Source: Symbiodinium sp. CCMP2592 (lineage: Eukaryota; Sar; Dinophyceae; Suessiales; Symbiodiniaceae). Taken from it: a stretch of 64,000 nucleotides of DNA. Positions 11,863 through 20,371 of the stretch are shown here, in pieces. The position numbers and the translations under genes are program-made. Position 1 is the first letter of the stretch. The number at the start of each line of letters is the position of its first letter. The notes under the pieces are model-generated. The model ran no database searches. It worked only from the letters and a program-made list of their open reading frames with translations, and was not told the origin of the DNA. Location: contig CAJNDT010000007.1 in the NCBI GenBank assembly GCA_905221615.1, positions 1 to 64,000 on the forward strand, given 5' to 3'.

Positions 11863-12515
11863 TTATTCCGGTGAGACATTTACTTCTACACGCATCCCTG
11901 CGCTCGCTCGATCAAAAGCCACCTCCAGCATGTCCACAATGCCACAAGTCACCTGCTGGCGTGCGAAAAGAACAACTCGAAGTGCGGCACAGATATCTTG
12001 AATCGAAACCACCTTTGACCAACGCAGATCCTTGCACACCTCGCGTGCAGTCGAAATAAGCTCTGGTGACATGTGAAATGCTGTGCATGTAGGAAGTTTG
12101 GTTCGTCGTAAGTGCCGCACCTCATGGAAACCCGCGACAATAGCTCCCTGCCCCGAGTCACAAACACAAGCTCTGGAGCAAAACGGCTGACTCCATGGAA
12201 TACGGCAAAAGCCTTGTAGGCATGGTGCGACACGAGGTTGCGCTCGTGAAATAACAGAAACACGAGATGGTTGTCCTTAGTGATTCACATGTACCCCCAT
12301 GTCTTCACGAGTTGTAGCAGCATCTCGTATTTCTCAGGAGAAAGCCCGGTACAGATCATCCAGAGTAGAACACTCGTCACACTCCTGACCTGTACGAGAG
12401 CCGATCGCACTCTGACTTCCCACAATGACTTCCTTGGCTCCGGACGGGTGACTCGCACAATGTTGGTGCGGCGAGCCTGCGTTTCACTTGTAAACTTTTG
12501 GTCGAACATGCGCAA
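11863..12515 (-). CDS. exon cluster A of an unidentified intron-rich gene
   Basis: Three well-behaved minus-strand exon candidates. 12515-12285 reads KFTSETQARRTNIVRVTRPE, and after a possible short intron starting GTACAG it reads LSPEKYEMLLQLVKTWGYM. 12263-12132 reads ERNLVSHHAYKAFAVFHGVS, then APELVFVTRGRELLSR, and ends at GGTTTCC. About 12110-11893 reads MSPELISTAREVCKDLRW, then VSIQDICAALRVV, then RASAGMRVE, and ends at a good donor (GTAAATG). The text is mixed hydrophobic and charged, like helical-repeat or giant-protein scaffolds. I cannot name the family. Confidence 0.4.
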
Positions 12516-14148
12516 ACCTCACTGTCATGGCCTCCCATGGCACATCTAATATGCTCCGTGCAACAACACGCAGCTGCAGCACAGACCTGTCCAGCAGAAA
12601 AACATACTTGGCAATTCCAGCCAAGGCTGCAAAAGAGACCCGAGCAGAATCGCAAGCAGGGTGCACACCATATCTGAGCGCTCTGGCTAGCTAGTGCTGC
12701 TGCATATGTAATTACTCAAGTGCAAACATCATGGTAAAGTGCGCATCCATGTTCGTTTTTCACTGTGGCCCTAAGACATTCTGTCAAGCTTGAACTGGCT
12801 TGAACCCCGTGTTGCAGGATTACGGACTGGACGCAAACTGAAAGCCGGCGTACAGTAAATGCTCTACAATCATGCTTGTGACAGAGATGAAGTCACTGCG
12901 CTGTCGGGGCACACTTCCTGGCTGGCGTAGATGGCATCTGCACGCCCGTAACCCTGACCATGTGGAGGAAAACTCGATGCAGGTGAACGAACACCTTGTG
13001 GACTTAAACCTGCAGGACACTCCACTCAGAGCAGCACACATCGGGATCCAGAAGATCCTGTAGACTCGAAATCAGCATTGCTTGCGTTCAGTGGCACTGT
13101 GAACAGTGACTGGGTCTCGCCTGCTTCGGCACTAACAATGGATGCGGAGACAAGCGCGAACGCCGAGATGTCGGGTTTACCTGAATGAAGTCATGCATGT
13201 CGCGAGATGGACGTGTTGCACATCAAGAATATGCCTGCCTGGTTGGAATGCTCGTTGGGAACGTCGAAATGCCAATCAATGTCCTGTGTTGCGAGACTGT
13301 CGGACCCACATAAACTCTAGGCACTGTTCGCTTCCTGTGACACACCAAGCGTGGTCTCTGGTCTTTCACATGGCACCTGGTATCATGCACCAACAGTCAT
13401 GACCTTTACATCAGGCGGCGCTTTGTGAATATTGAGGCCGAGACTTGGGCATTCGCAAAGGCCATGCTCATAGCACTAAGATATGGCATCCATTCAGAGC
13501 GTTGCCAAACAACAATGGAAAAACCTGCTGCCTTTTACAAGCTCGGGACATGCTGCGCACTGTTTCGAAAGAAATCGGCGGGGAACCTACTGCATGCAGT
13601 GCGGACACGTGTCTCTCAATACTGTCGTAGTGCTGGCTTGAGAGCAACCGGGCGGTGGCTCGCTGCTTGCAACAACGTCAACGACAACCCAGTACCAATA
13701 CGATCAGCGGTAATGACGCCGTGCTGAGCAGCAGCATAGCAGAAAAGCAGTAGCTAGAAACAGTGAGTAACAACACGTCAACTTTAGACCCAAAGTTTAA
13801 GTACAAGCCACCGCCTAGAAACGCGCTTTGCAAGAGTCACCAATGAGCCGCAACATTTGACGACACTTTCCTTCAGCCTTAACCATCGGCTACCACTCAG
13901 TGCACCATCGTACTGCAAACATTCGTCAATATGCACTTCCATCTTGGGTCTCTTAAACATCCAAACCTTGGTGCATCTGCGCAGACTCCGTCCCACACAT
14001 GTTCGACATCCACTAAAAAAGCAACATCGCCACATCGCCCAATCAAAAAGCTGCGTGACGTGTTACATGTGATTCAAACAGCCTCGAAGCGAAGCAGAAT
14101 TTTCATGTTCGACTTGAATATTTGAACGGAAAAAACATTCTTTCCTTT
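12516..14148. other. no confident gene
   Basis: One possible minus-strand exon (SDFISVTSMIVEHLLYAGFQ at about 12910-12840) is seen. The remaining ORFs on both strands are short and lack motifs. The left end of the tyrosine-recombinase element begins at 14149 with no visible target duplication. Confidence 0.4.
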
Positions 14149-14418
14149 TTAATATCTTGAGCATAAACGGCTGCCGATTTAGGGATCGCACTTGAAGGCT
14201 TAGTAGCTTGGCTTGCGACGCTCACACTCAAGAGAGACACGACACACACAGCACTCCTGAAAGCTTCTGTCGTTTTTCACCAGCGGTGACAAGGGGTACC
14301 TTGGTGCAATGAGGCATTTAGCCTCAAACCTGCAGCTACGGATGGCGGAACGTCATCGCCTGGCGGAACAAACATCGCCTGCAAAAGGATATGTAAACCG
14401 AAATCAAGAATTCTCCCC
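14149..14418 (-). repeat. beta2 terminal repeat of the YR retrotransposon
   Basis: 270 bp, nearly identical to 14837-15106; one T/C difference (CTT/CCT at about 14264) was noticed. On the plus strand it starts with TTAATATCTTGAGC, the reverse complement of a 14-mer near the end of the alpha repeats. Confidence 0.92.
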
Positions 14419-14565
14419 GAGAACGCATTATGAGCGAAGCACGCGCGGTCGCGCTGACCGGATCGGCTGGGGTGTGCAAAGTGATTGGATTCACGCATGC
14501 GGCACTCGGCTGCAAGGGCGTCACTCGCAGCAAGGTCTGAGATGCAATTGGTGTGGGTGGGCGGG
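14419..14565. other. 147-bp unique spacer between alpha2 and beta2
   Basis: Found once in the element. It separates the internal alpha2 copy from the terminal beta2 copy. No gene is seen in it. Confidence 0.7.
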
Positions 14566-14836
14566 GAAAGAAAAATTTCTGCAACCTTACATGTGCAAGA
14601 CTTGTGGCTTGTTCAGTGAAGTCCAGCATAGTGTCACTGACGTTTATGCAAAACCGGCTTCGAGATGCCTTGAGATGACGAGCGCGGGTGACAGAAGATG
14701 CAATATAGCAACACTCGGCGCTCACACAACAGAAAACTTTTGGCAGCCATTTTCTTTAAAAATCCAGGCCCGATTTTTCAAGAAAATTCACGCTCAAGAT
14801 ATTAAGGGACTATCAGCGCTCGCACTGACGGCCTCC
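14566..14836 (-). repeat. alpha2 internal repeat of the YR retrotransposon
   Basis: 271 bp that appears identical to 22995-23265. It abuts beta1 directly at 14836/14837, the junction expected for the internal B1-A2 of split direct repeats. Confidence 0.92.
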
Positions 14837-15106
14837 TTAATATCTTGAGCATAAACGGCTGCCGATTTAGGGATCGCACTTGAAGGCTTAGTAGCTTGGC
14901 TTGCGACGCTCACACTCAAGAGAGACACGACACACACAGCACTCCTGAAAGCCTCTGTCGTTTTTCACCAGCGGTGACAAGGGGTACCTTGGTGCAATGA
15001 GGCATTTAGCCTCAAACCTGCAGCTACGGATGGCGGAACGTCATCGCCTGGCGGAACAAACATCGCCTGCAAAAGGATATGTAAACCGAAATCAAGAATT
15101 CTCCCC
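14837..15106 (-). repeat. beta1 internal repeat of the YR retrotransposon
   Basis: The 270-bp internal copy of the left-terminal repeat. It ends 16 bp from the stop codon of the RNase H frame. Confidence 0.92.
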
Positions 15107-15121
15107 TTCTTATCCGTTGTA

Positions 15122-15814
15122 TTACTTGACTAAGATGCCCAAGACTTCGGACACGATGTCCTCGCACGGGAAGTGAGGGACGGGGCAACCTGACACGGTG
15201 AAGCTTTTCAGCACTTCACGCGAAGGCGTGTCTGCGATGTTCGCTGGTGACGGAACACGAGCGAACCACGAAAAAGTTTTGGCTAAGGATTCCACTGTTA
15301 AAAGAAGTGATGCAAGCGATTTGCCTACATCATTCCGTGATGTGCCACTGATTGACACGTCTCTAGCGGAGTTATTATCCACAAAAATCACAGCAGGTTT
15401 TCCCCTAAGCCAATCTTTCCATAGGACATAAGCGATCACGATTGTTGCAAGTTCCGCCTCGAAGATGATGGTCTTGGACCTTCCCTCTCCTAGTAGACGC
15501 TTCTGGAAACAGGACAATTCTTCGGAGAAAAATCCAAGGGGATGGCCTTTGTGGTCAAAGCAGACTCCGCCTATGCCGCAGAAAGTACCTCCACTCACCT
15601 CGGAATACGAGGCATCAGTGAAGATATACACTGGATCTGCCGACACATCTCTCAGCACGCGCGGCCAGTTGGCTTCAAGCAGGTCGGCAAACTGAAGCAT
15701 AGCTTGCTTCGCGTCGTTGCTAAGGTTTGCCTTGGTCGAGCAACCTTCACCAGCTAGGGCGGCCACGCATAGCCGGCCGGCTCTTCCGAAGAGCTGGCCC
15801 CCTGCGAAGACCAT
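15122..15814 (-). CDS. RNase H domain of the YR retrotransposon polyprotein
   Basis: This 230-residue frame carries all four RNase H1-type acidic residues in order: D67 in YIFTDAS, E119 in IIFEAEL, D146 in VIFVDNNSA and D195 in NIADTPSR. It would degrade RNA in the RNA-DNA hybrid during reverse transcription. The N-terminal text (MVFAGGQLFGRAGRLCVAAL) continues the RT connection domain, so it is part of the RT polyprotein. It overlaps the upstream RT frame by 61 bp in another frame. The join reads naturally from ADDPALTQKDLSRIRGRM, still inside the overlap zone, so a frameshift lies near 15.87 kb. That shift is either an inactivating indel or a programmed one. The beta1 repeat follows directly. 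Confidence 0.88.
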   Translation of the reverse strand: MVFAGGQLFGRAGRLCVAALAGEGCSTKANLSNDAKQAMLQFADLLEANWPRVLRDVSADPVYIFTDASYSEVSGGTFCGIGGVCFDHKGHPLGFFSEELSCFQKRLLGEGRSKTIIFEAELATIVIAYVLWKDWLRGKPAVIFVDNNSARDVSISGTSRNDVGKSLASLLLTVESLAKTFSWFARVPSPANIADTPSREVLKSFTVSGCPVPHFPCEDIVSEVLGILVK

Positions 15815-17682
15815 GCGACCCCGAATGCGCGACAGGTCCTTCTGGGTGAGAGCTGGATCATCAGCTGCATGGCGAGCGTGGCCGAAACCTCCAAGATGCG
15901 CTTGTCCGTATTCTGGAACAGGACTTCCCCTTGCAAAAATCGTTCGAAGCTAACCCGTACCCCAAGCGCAGCAAAACTCTCAGCAAAGGGCTTGTCTTTG
16001 TCCTCCGAGACTTTCCACCCTAGCAACCTGAACAATGATGATATTGCTAGGTCAACTGCTTTGGCCTCGATCTGAGTCGCCAGACTCAAAAAGTCGTCGA
16101 AGAAATGCGACCAAATCAACTTCAGTGCCCAGCACCCAATGTACCACATAGAGTGCGCCACTCTCAAATACGAAAACACCGCTCTGGTCGCCCCGAATGG
16201 GAGCGCAAGCATTTGCCTTACGATCACTTTGCGTTCGCGGTGGCTGAAGTATGCAATGTAAGCTTCCTTGAGGTCGTCTGGAGACACAAACATTTGCCTG
16301 TAGGCGCTCTTTAAGTCGAACGTCTTCCCTAGCATGGGAGTCCCAGGCAGCTGTCTAAGACAGGCCAAGGCCATGGCGGCCACCACATCGAGGGATTGAG
16401 GTTTGGGGCTCTCGGTGGTTTGGACAGACCCATTAACACCACTATCACTCAGGTCGTCTATCAAGCGAATCTTACCTGACTGCTCGATCGCAAACCTCCT
16501 GCTGATTGTGGCGCCTTCCGGCAAATCGGCCGGGTCTATCGGCTCGGACAACCAGCCGAGTTCCACTTCTTCGTCGACCTTTTGCTCTAGCGCTTCATCC
16601 AGGTGACCCTGCGATTTGATCGCATCGATGATCTTCTGGCGGGACTCACTAGCTTTGGAGCGCAGCTGTTCCGAAGTCCTTTTTGCTGGCTTAAAGGCCC
16701 CAGGAAAGACCCCTGTGCAAGGGGTCTGACCTGTCAAGTGCACTCCTTCGAGCATTTCGTCCAGCACTCCAATGTCAGGATATTTGAGATCCTCTAGAAT
16801 CTCACGCCACAATAAAATCCTTTTTGGTAGGACGATCTTCCTGGCGTACTCGGGGAGAGAGCTCTTGAGCTTCTTTTCGTCCCCCGAAAGTTCAGCTGCA
16901 CGTTCGGTCCACTTTGCAAACCATTCGGCTCTGAGGCCGGCTCTATCGGCCGGCGTTGTTTTTGCATTTACGTCTATGCTGTGGCTCAGTGCGGAAGGCA
17001 GTAGCGAGTCAAACTTTTTGGGATGTCCCGCTTGAACCGCTTTATGTATGAACTCTTCTGGAGACCAAGATATGCCCCAAGCCAATTCAAGTCGATCACT
17101 TCCCTTCTTATCCGCTCGGAGTAATTGACTGTGGGCTGGCACGGGCCCAGCAGGCGCGAAGCGCGAGTCAGACCACGGCTCGGGCAGTCGGGCGCGAAGG
17201 GTCGGCAAGGAAGTGGCATCACTTGGGCCGGTCATTACAAGCACAGCTTTGTGCTCGGGGACAAGAGGCGGCACGGCAGAAGCCTTGGGCTGAAGGCCGG
17301 AAGTGGCCCTCATGGCTGCAAGGGAGGGCTCGGCCTCGGGCAGAAAAGTAACTGCTCTAGCGAAGCATTGAGCGATGGCGGTGGCGAGCTGCGGCGGGTA
17401 AGCGCTTGCACTGGCGGTGGCAAAGGAGCCGTCTTCAGAACGACCCCACGGCAAATGTTGGGCAGCACAGGCACCGCCGGGACAGACGCGATGCAAAGCA
17501 TGGAAGGCTTGGTGGTTGTGGCAAAGGCGAGTCCACTTGGGCCGGCGACCGCCAAAGGCACAGTGTTGAAAACCAGTATGCATAGGAGGAGGCCGCAGCA
17601 GCCCAGAAGCTGGTGGACCAGTAGAGACTACTCCGCGGATTTTCCACGGCAATGATGAGGTTGCGGTGATGGGCCTCAGCAC
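15754..17682 (-). CDS. reverse transcriptase frame of the YR retrotransposon, with the end of the methyltransferase domain
   Basis: 642-residue frame. Residues 35-100 (FQHCAFGGRRPKWTRLCHN, HLPWG, then FATASASAYPP) are the C-terminal signature that follows the methyltransferase-like domain in dinoflagellate elements, so this frame continues the 17435-18778 frame after a shift near 17.6 kb. RT motifs are IRLIDDLSDSGVN (about 405-417), the palm Asp in KTFDLKSAYRQM (about 453-464), LPFGATRAVF, and the catalytic FFDDFL (527-532) in place of YxDD. The enzyme would copy element RNA into cDNA. It is preceded by a basic, helical linker of about 250 residues. Apart from the two frame changes, the domain looks intact. 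Confidence 0.92.
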   Translation of the reverse strand: MLRPITATSSLPWKIRGVVSTGPPASGLLRPPPMHTGFQHCAFGGRRPKWTRLCHNHQAFHALHRVCPGGACAAQHLPWGRSEDGSFATASASAYPPQLATAIAQCFARAVTFLPEAEPSLAAMRATSGLQPKASAVPPLVPEHKAVLVMTGPSDATSLPTLRARLPEPWSDSRFAPAGPVPAHSQLLRADKKGSDRLELAWGISWSPEEFIHKAVQAGHPKKFDSLLPSALSHSIDVNAKTTPADRAGLRAEWFAKWTERAAELSGDEKKLKSSLPEYARKIVLPKRILLWREILEDLKYPDIGVLDEMLEGVHLTGQTPCTGVFPGAFKPAKRTSEQLRSKASESRQKIIDAIKSQGHLDEALEQKVDEEVELGWLSEPIDPADLPEGATISRRFAIEQSGKIRLIDDLSDSGVNGSVQTTESPKPQSLDVVAAMALACLRQLPGTPMLGKTFDLKSAYRQMFVSPDDLKEAYIAYFSHRERKVIVRQMLALPFGATRAVFSYLRVAHSMWYIGCWALKLIWSHFFDDFLSLATQIEAKAVDLAISSLFRLLGWKVSEDKDKPFAESFAALGVRVSFERFLQGEVLFQNTDKRILEVSATLAMQLMIQLSPRRTCRAFGVAWSSQGASSSEEPAGYAWPP

Positions 17683-18778
17683 AGATGGTAGTCGTAAAGT
17701 GGTACAGCTGATTAGCCCTGTTGACGCGCACCAGGTTGAGACCAGACAGATGGGGCAGTCCGTCGGGAAAAGTTAGTGATCGCAGCGGGGCGGGAGAAGG
17801 CCCAGGGAGCGCAATCTCCCGGACGCGAGAGCTGGTGCCACACGGTGGAGCGATGAAGACACCCACAACATGAGGGCTGGAAAGCCACATCATTGTCAAA
17901 CGCTGGCCCTCTTGCGTAGTCAGATCGGCCAACAGCACAGGACAGGCAGCATGATCCACGACCACGTGATCAACACCTTGGGCCCCGACAAAGCCACAGC
18001 GACGCAAGGCTGCGGTCACACGAGCTGTACCCGCAAAAATTTCAAGGACCACTGGGAATCGCGAAGCGATGCTTGGGCGCAAAGGCAGGAGCTCGCCAGT
18101 AGACAGGCTTGGCAAGCGAAAGGCAGTGTGCTGAAGAAGCTGGCGGTACTGAGCATCCAACTTGTGGAAATCATTGATTACGAAAGCGGCTAGCACAGTG
18201 CGATTTCCTGTCCACAGGCACGTCGCATGCAGCCGGTGCGCATCGAACTGGATCGGCTCATGCAGTTGCAGAACATGTCCCTTGGCGTCGGGATGCCCTG
18301 GGTCAGGACAAACCTCCTCACCAGCGCCCTCGATCCAAAGGCCACCGGCCTCAAACTTACTAAGCGGAATCAAAGCATTGGGGAAACCCAAATGATTGTT
18401 GAGGTCTTGGTGCGCAGGGGTGAGGGTGTTAACTAAAACCACGATGGAGGTAAACTCCAATTGTGGGAATGTATTCGAAACAAAGCTCGCCAAGACTTTA
18501 GACGAAAGTGGAAAATGATTGAGGTTGTGTCGGAGGCCGACTATGCCGCCATGCACATAGGCTCCAGTGGCCCAACTAAACTCACCAGGGAAGCGAGGTG
18601 ATTCGGGTTGCAGAAAAGAGACCAAGCCCAACACATCCTCAGCACACAAGGCACCGCGGGAAAGCAAGGTTTGGGCGTGCTGTTCACAAGGAGGGGATAT
18701 GGGATTGCATGCATCAGCCAGGTCTCCAGTTGCGACAAGAGACGAGGCAGGCTCAGACAAGAGTGAATCACGATGCAA
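17435..18778 (-). CDS. TET/JBP-like 2-oxoglutarate dioxygenase fused to a cytosine-methyltransferase-like domain
   Basis: 447-residue frame starting with ATG at 18778, 27 bp after the gag stop. Residues 110-200 have the 2OG-Fe(II) dioxygenase signature in its TET/JBP form: H123-x-D125 in TPAHQDLNNHLG, then LSKFEAGGLWIEG (the FxGG strand), a distal His in FDAHRLHATCLW (H184 best, H181 possible) and the oxoglutarate-binding R193 in TGNRTVLAAF. Residues 243-385 carry cytosine-methyltransferase-like motifs: motif I VLEIFAGTARVTAAL, motif IV FIAPPCGTSSR with catalytic Cys313, and motif VI IIAVENP. The domain then runs into the RT frame through a shift near 17.6 kb. Known families: TET/JBP enzymes oxidise 5-methyl-pyrimidines, and PPC-type enzymes methylate cytosine. 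That this protein does either is inference. The fusion suggests the element edits the modification state of its own DNA. Confidence 0.82.
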   Translation of the reverse strand: MHRDSLLSEPASSLVATGDLADACNPISPPCEQHAQTLLSRGALCAEDVLGLVSFLQPESPRFPGEFSWATGAYVHGGIVGLRHNLNHFPLSSKVLASFVSNTFPQLEFTSIVVLVNTLTPAHQDLNNHLGFPNALIPLSKFEAGGLWIEGAGEEVCPDPGHPDAKGHVLQLHEPIQFDAHRLHATCLWTGNRTVLAAFVINDFHKLDAQYRQLLQHTAFRLPSLSTGELLPLRPSIASRFPVVLEIFAGTARVTAALRRCGFVGAQGVDHVVVDHAACPVLLADLTTQEGQRLTMMWLSSPHVVGVFIAPPCGTSSRVREIALPGPSPAPLRSLTFPDGLPHLSGLNLVRVNRANQLYHFTTTICAEAHHRNLIIAVENPRSSLYWSTSFWAAAASSYAYWFSTLCLWRSPAQVDSPLPQPPSLPCFASRLSRRCLCCPTFAVGSF

Positions 18779-18805
18779 AACTGCTTCAGAGGGGATCGAA
18801 GGCGC

Positions 18806-20113
18806 TCAAGCGCCGGCGGCAGCACACTTGCGGATTGAGTGCGGCTGGAAACACCTGGCACAGACGTGCTGGTGAGGGCAGTCAGTGCGCTTGCACTCCT
18901 TCAAGTTGAACGCATAACAGATGCTCTTACCCTCAGGTGTGGTGGCATTTGCCTTCAGGTCAACAAGCTCCTTGGGCATCGCAGGACCACCTTTGGCACC
19001 TTTGCCTCGGCCTTTGCCTTTAGGGAGCTTCGTAGGAGGATCGGGGGTTGAAGGCCGAGAGGGATGACGCTTGCGGTTATTCTTGAACGGGAACTTGCCT
19101 TGGGGAGCCTGGTGCATGAGGGCAATGGACACCTCGTAGGATTCCAAAGCGCGGTGCATCTCTCGGTCAAGGGGACACTCGCCTGCGGTATCCCTCCTTG
19201 GTTTGACACCCCATTCGGCCAGCAGTGCAAACACCTGCTTGTCAGCGTTAACCAATTGTGTCACATTCACGCGATTGAGCCCTGGCGGCGGGTCACGGGA
19301 CAGGTGGTTAAAGAGACGATTCACATACCGATCGTAGGCATCATATGAAATCATCTGTGCAAACACCATGGCCAAACCTCGTCGTCGAAGGGCCTCCATG
19401 GTCTGGAGCGCATTGACCGGTTGATACTCAACGGCATCAGCGTCACTCTCGAGAACTATCTTGGATGCTTCGACCTGCAGCGCCTGATGGGTCGGTCTTG
19501 GATTCGTGAGTTCATGGGTGCGGCTCGTGACCTTCTCAGGCGGGATGTACTTAAGCAAGTTGTCTCGCTCTTGCTGACAACATGAATCCAACAGGGCATT
19601 GCTTGGCATGTTCACGCCCTCCAGCGTGATGCCTGGGAGGGCCGCCCTAAGATCGTTCAGTCTTCGGTCGCGCTCAGCTTCGGGAACACGACGAGGGGCA
19701 GATGATTGAGACCCGGATACTTGGTCGCGCAACTCAGCAACGACCAGAGTCTGGGACTCGAACACGAGCCTTTTCAAGCATGATTGATCACCCAGAGTCA
19801 TAACTGCAGCATTGTCGGCAACCCAATCTCGGAATATGGGTTCCGTGACTGGCTCACCTGGCGACGTGATGGTGTACGCCGCCTTGCCTACAGAGGTAAT
19901 GCCAAGGGCCTGAAGGATCGTCCACCCGGCACTGCTGAGGCCGACCTCATCCGACCGCCTTTTAAAGTGTGCACCGCTATCGATTAACGAGGACATGGCG
20001 AGCAAAAGGAGCTTCGGACAGTCCACTGTGCACGTCAAAACTCCGAGGTACCTGAACAGCAGCTGAAAGTAATGTAAAGCATCACACGATCTAAGATAAA
20101 GCGAGAAGAACAC
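18806..20113 (-). CDS. Gag-like protein of the YR retrotransposon with two C-terminal zinc fingers
   Basis: 435 residues, start at 20113. The N-terminal three quarters are helical without a named domain. A Lys/Gly/Pro-rich basic region follows (KGKGRGKGAKGG). The C-terminus carries two cysteine motifs in tandem: a CCCH finger (C-x7-C-x4-C-x3-H in CYAFNLKECKRTDCPHQH), then a zinc knuckle C-x2-C-x3-H-x4-C (CARCFQPHSIRKC). Basic region plus knuckle is what a nucleocapsid-type RNA-binding Gag needs. The order recombinase-Gag-polyprotein and the tight spacing to the next frame (27 bp) suggest a shared transcript. The frame is intact. The Gag role is inferred from position and zinc fingers. Confidence 0.75.
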   Translation of the reverse strand: MFFSLYLRSCDALHYFQLLFRYLGVLTCTVDCPKLLLLAMSSLIDSGAHFKRRSDEVGLSSAGWTILQALGITSVGKAAYTITSPGEPVTEPIFRDWVADNAAVMTLGDQSCLKRLVFESQTLVVAELRDQVSGSQSSAPRRVPEAERDRRLNDLRAALPGITLEGVNMPSNALLDSCCQQERDNLLKYIPPEKVTSRTHELTNPRPTHQALQVEASKIVLESDADAVEYQPVNALQTMEALRRRGLAMVFAQMISYDAYDRYVNRLFNHLSRDPPPGLNRVNVTQLVNADKQVFALLAEWGVKPRRDTAGECPLDREMHRALESYEVSIALMHQAPQGKFPFKNNRKRHPSRPSTPDPPTKLPKGKGRGKGAKGGPAMPKELVDLKANATTPEGKSICYAFNLKECKRTDCPHQHVCARCFQPHSIRKCAAAGA

Positions 20114-20371
20114 AACATGAACTTCATGACATGATCAAAACATGTTTTATCCTCGGCCAATACTGCAGTAACTCAATGTTCGCACTGCACTCACAAAACT
20201 GCAAGTCAAGCGGAGTCTAATTCAGCACACTGCCGCGCTTCACTGTCCCTGGCAACAACATGTCCCACTGCAGACGATCACTCTTTAACTGGACTCGAAT
20301 CGCAATCAAAGACCTTCTAGGTCCTGGCACTTCGCCCTTCGCCAAAAAGGCGGAAAGTCGGCATCTAGCCT
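20114..20371. other. spacer between recombinase and Gag frames
   Basis: 258 bp with no open frame of note. A splice acceptor or re-initiation site for gag could lie here, but none is clear. Confidence 0.5.
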
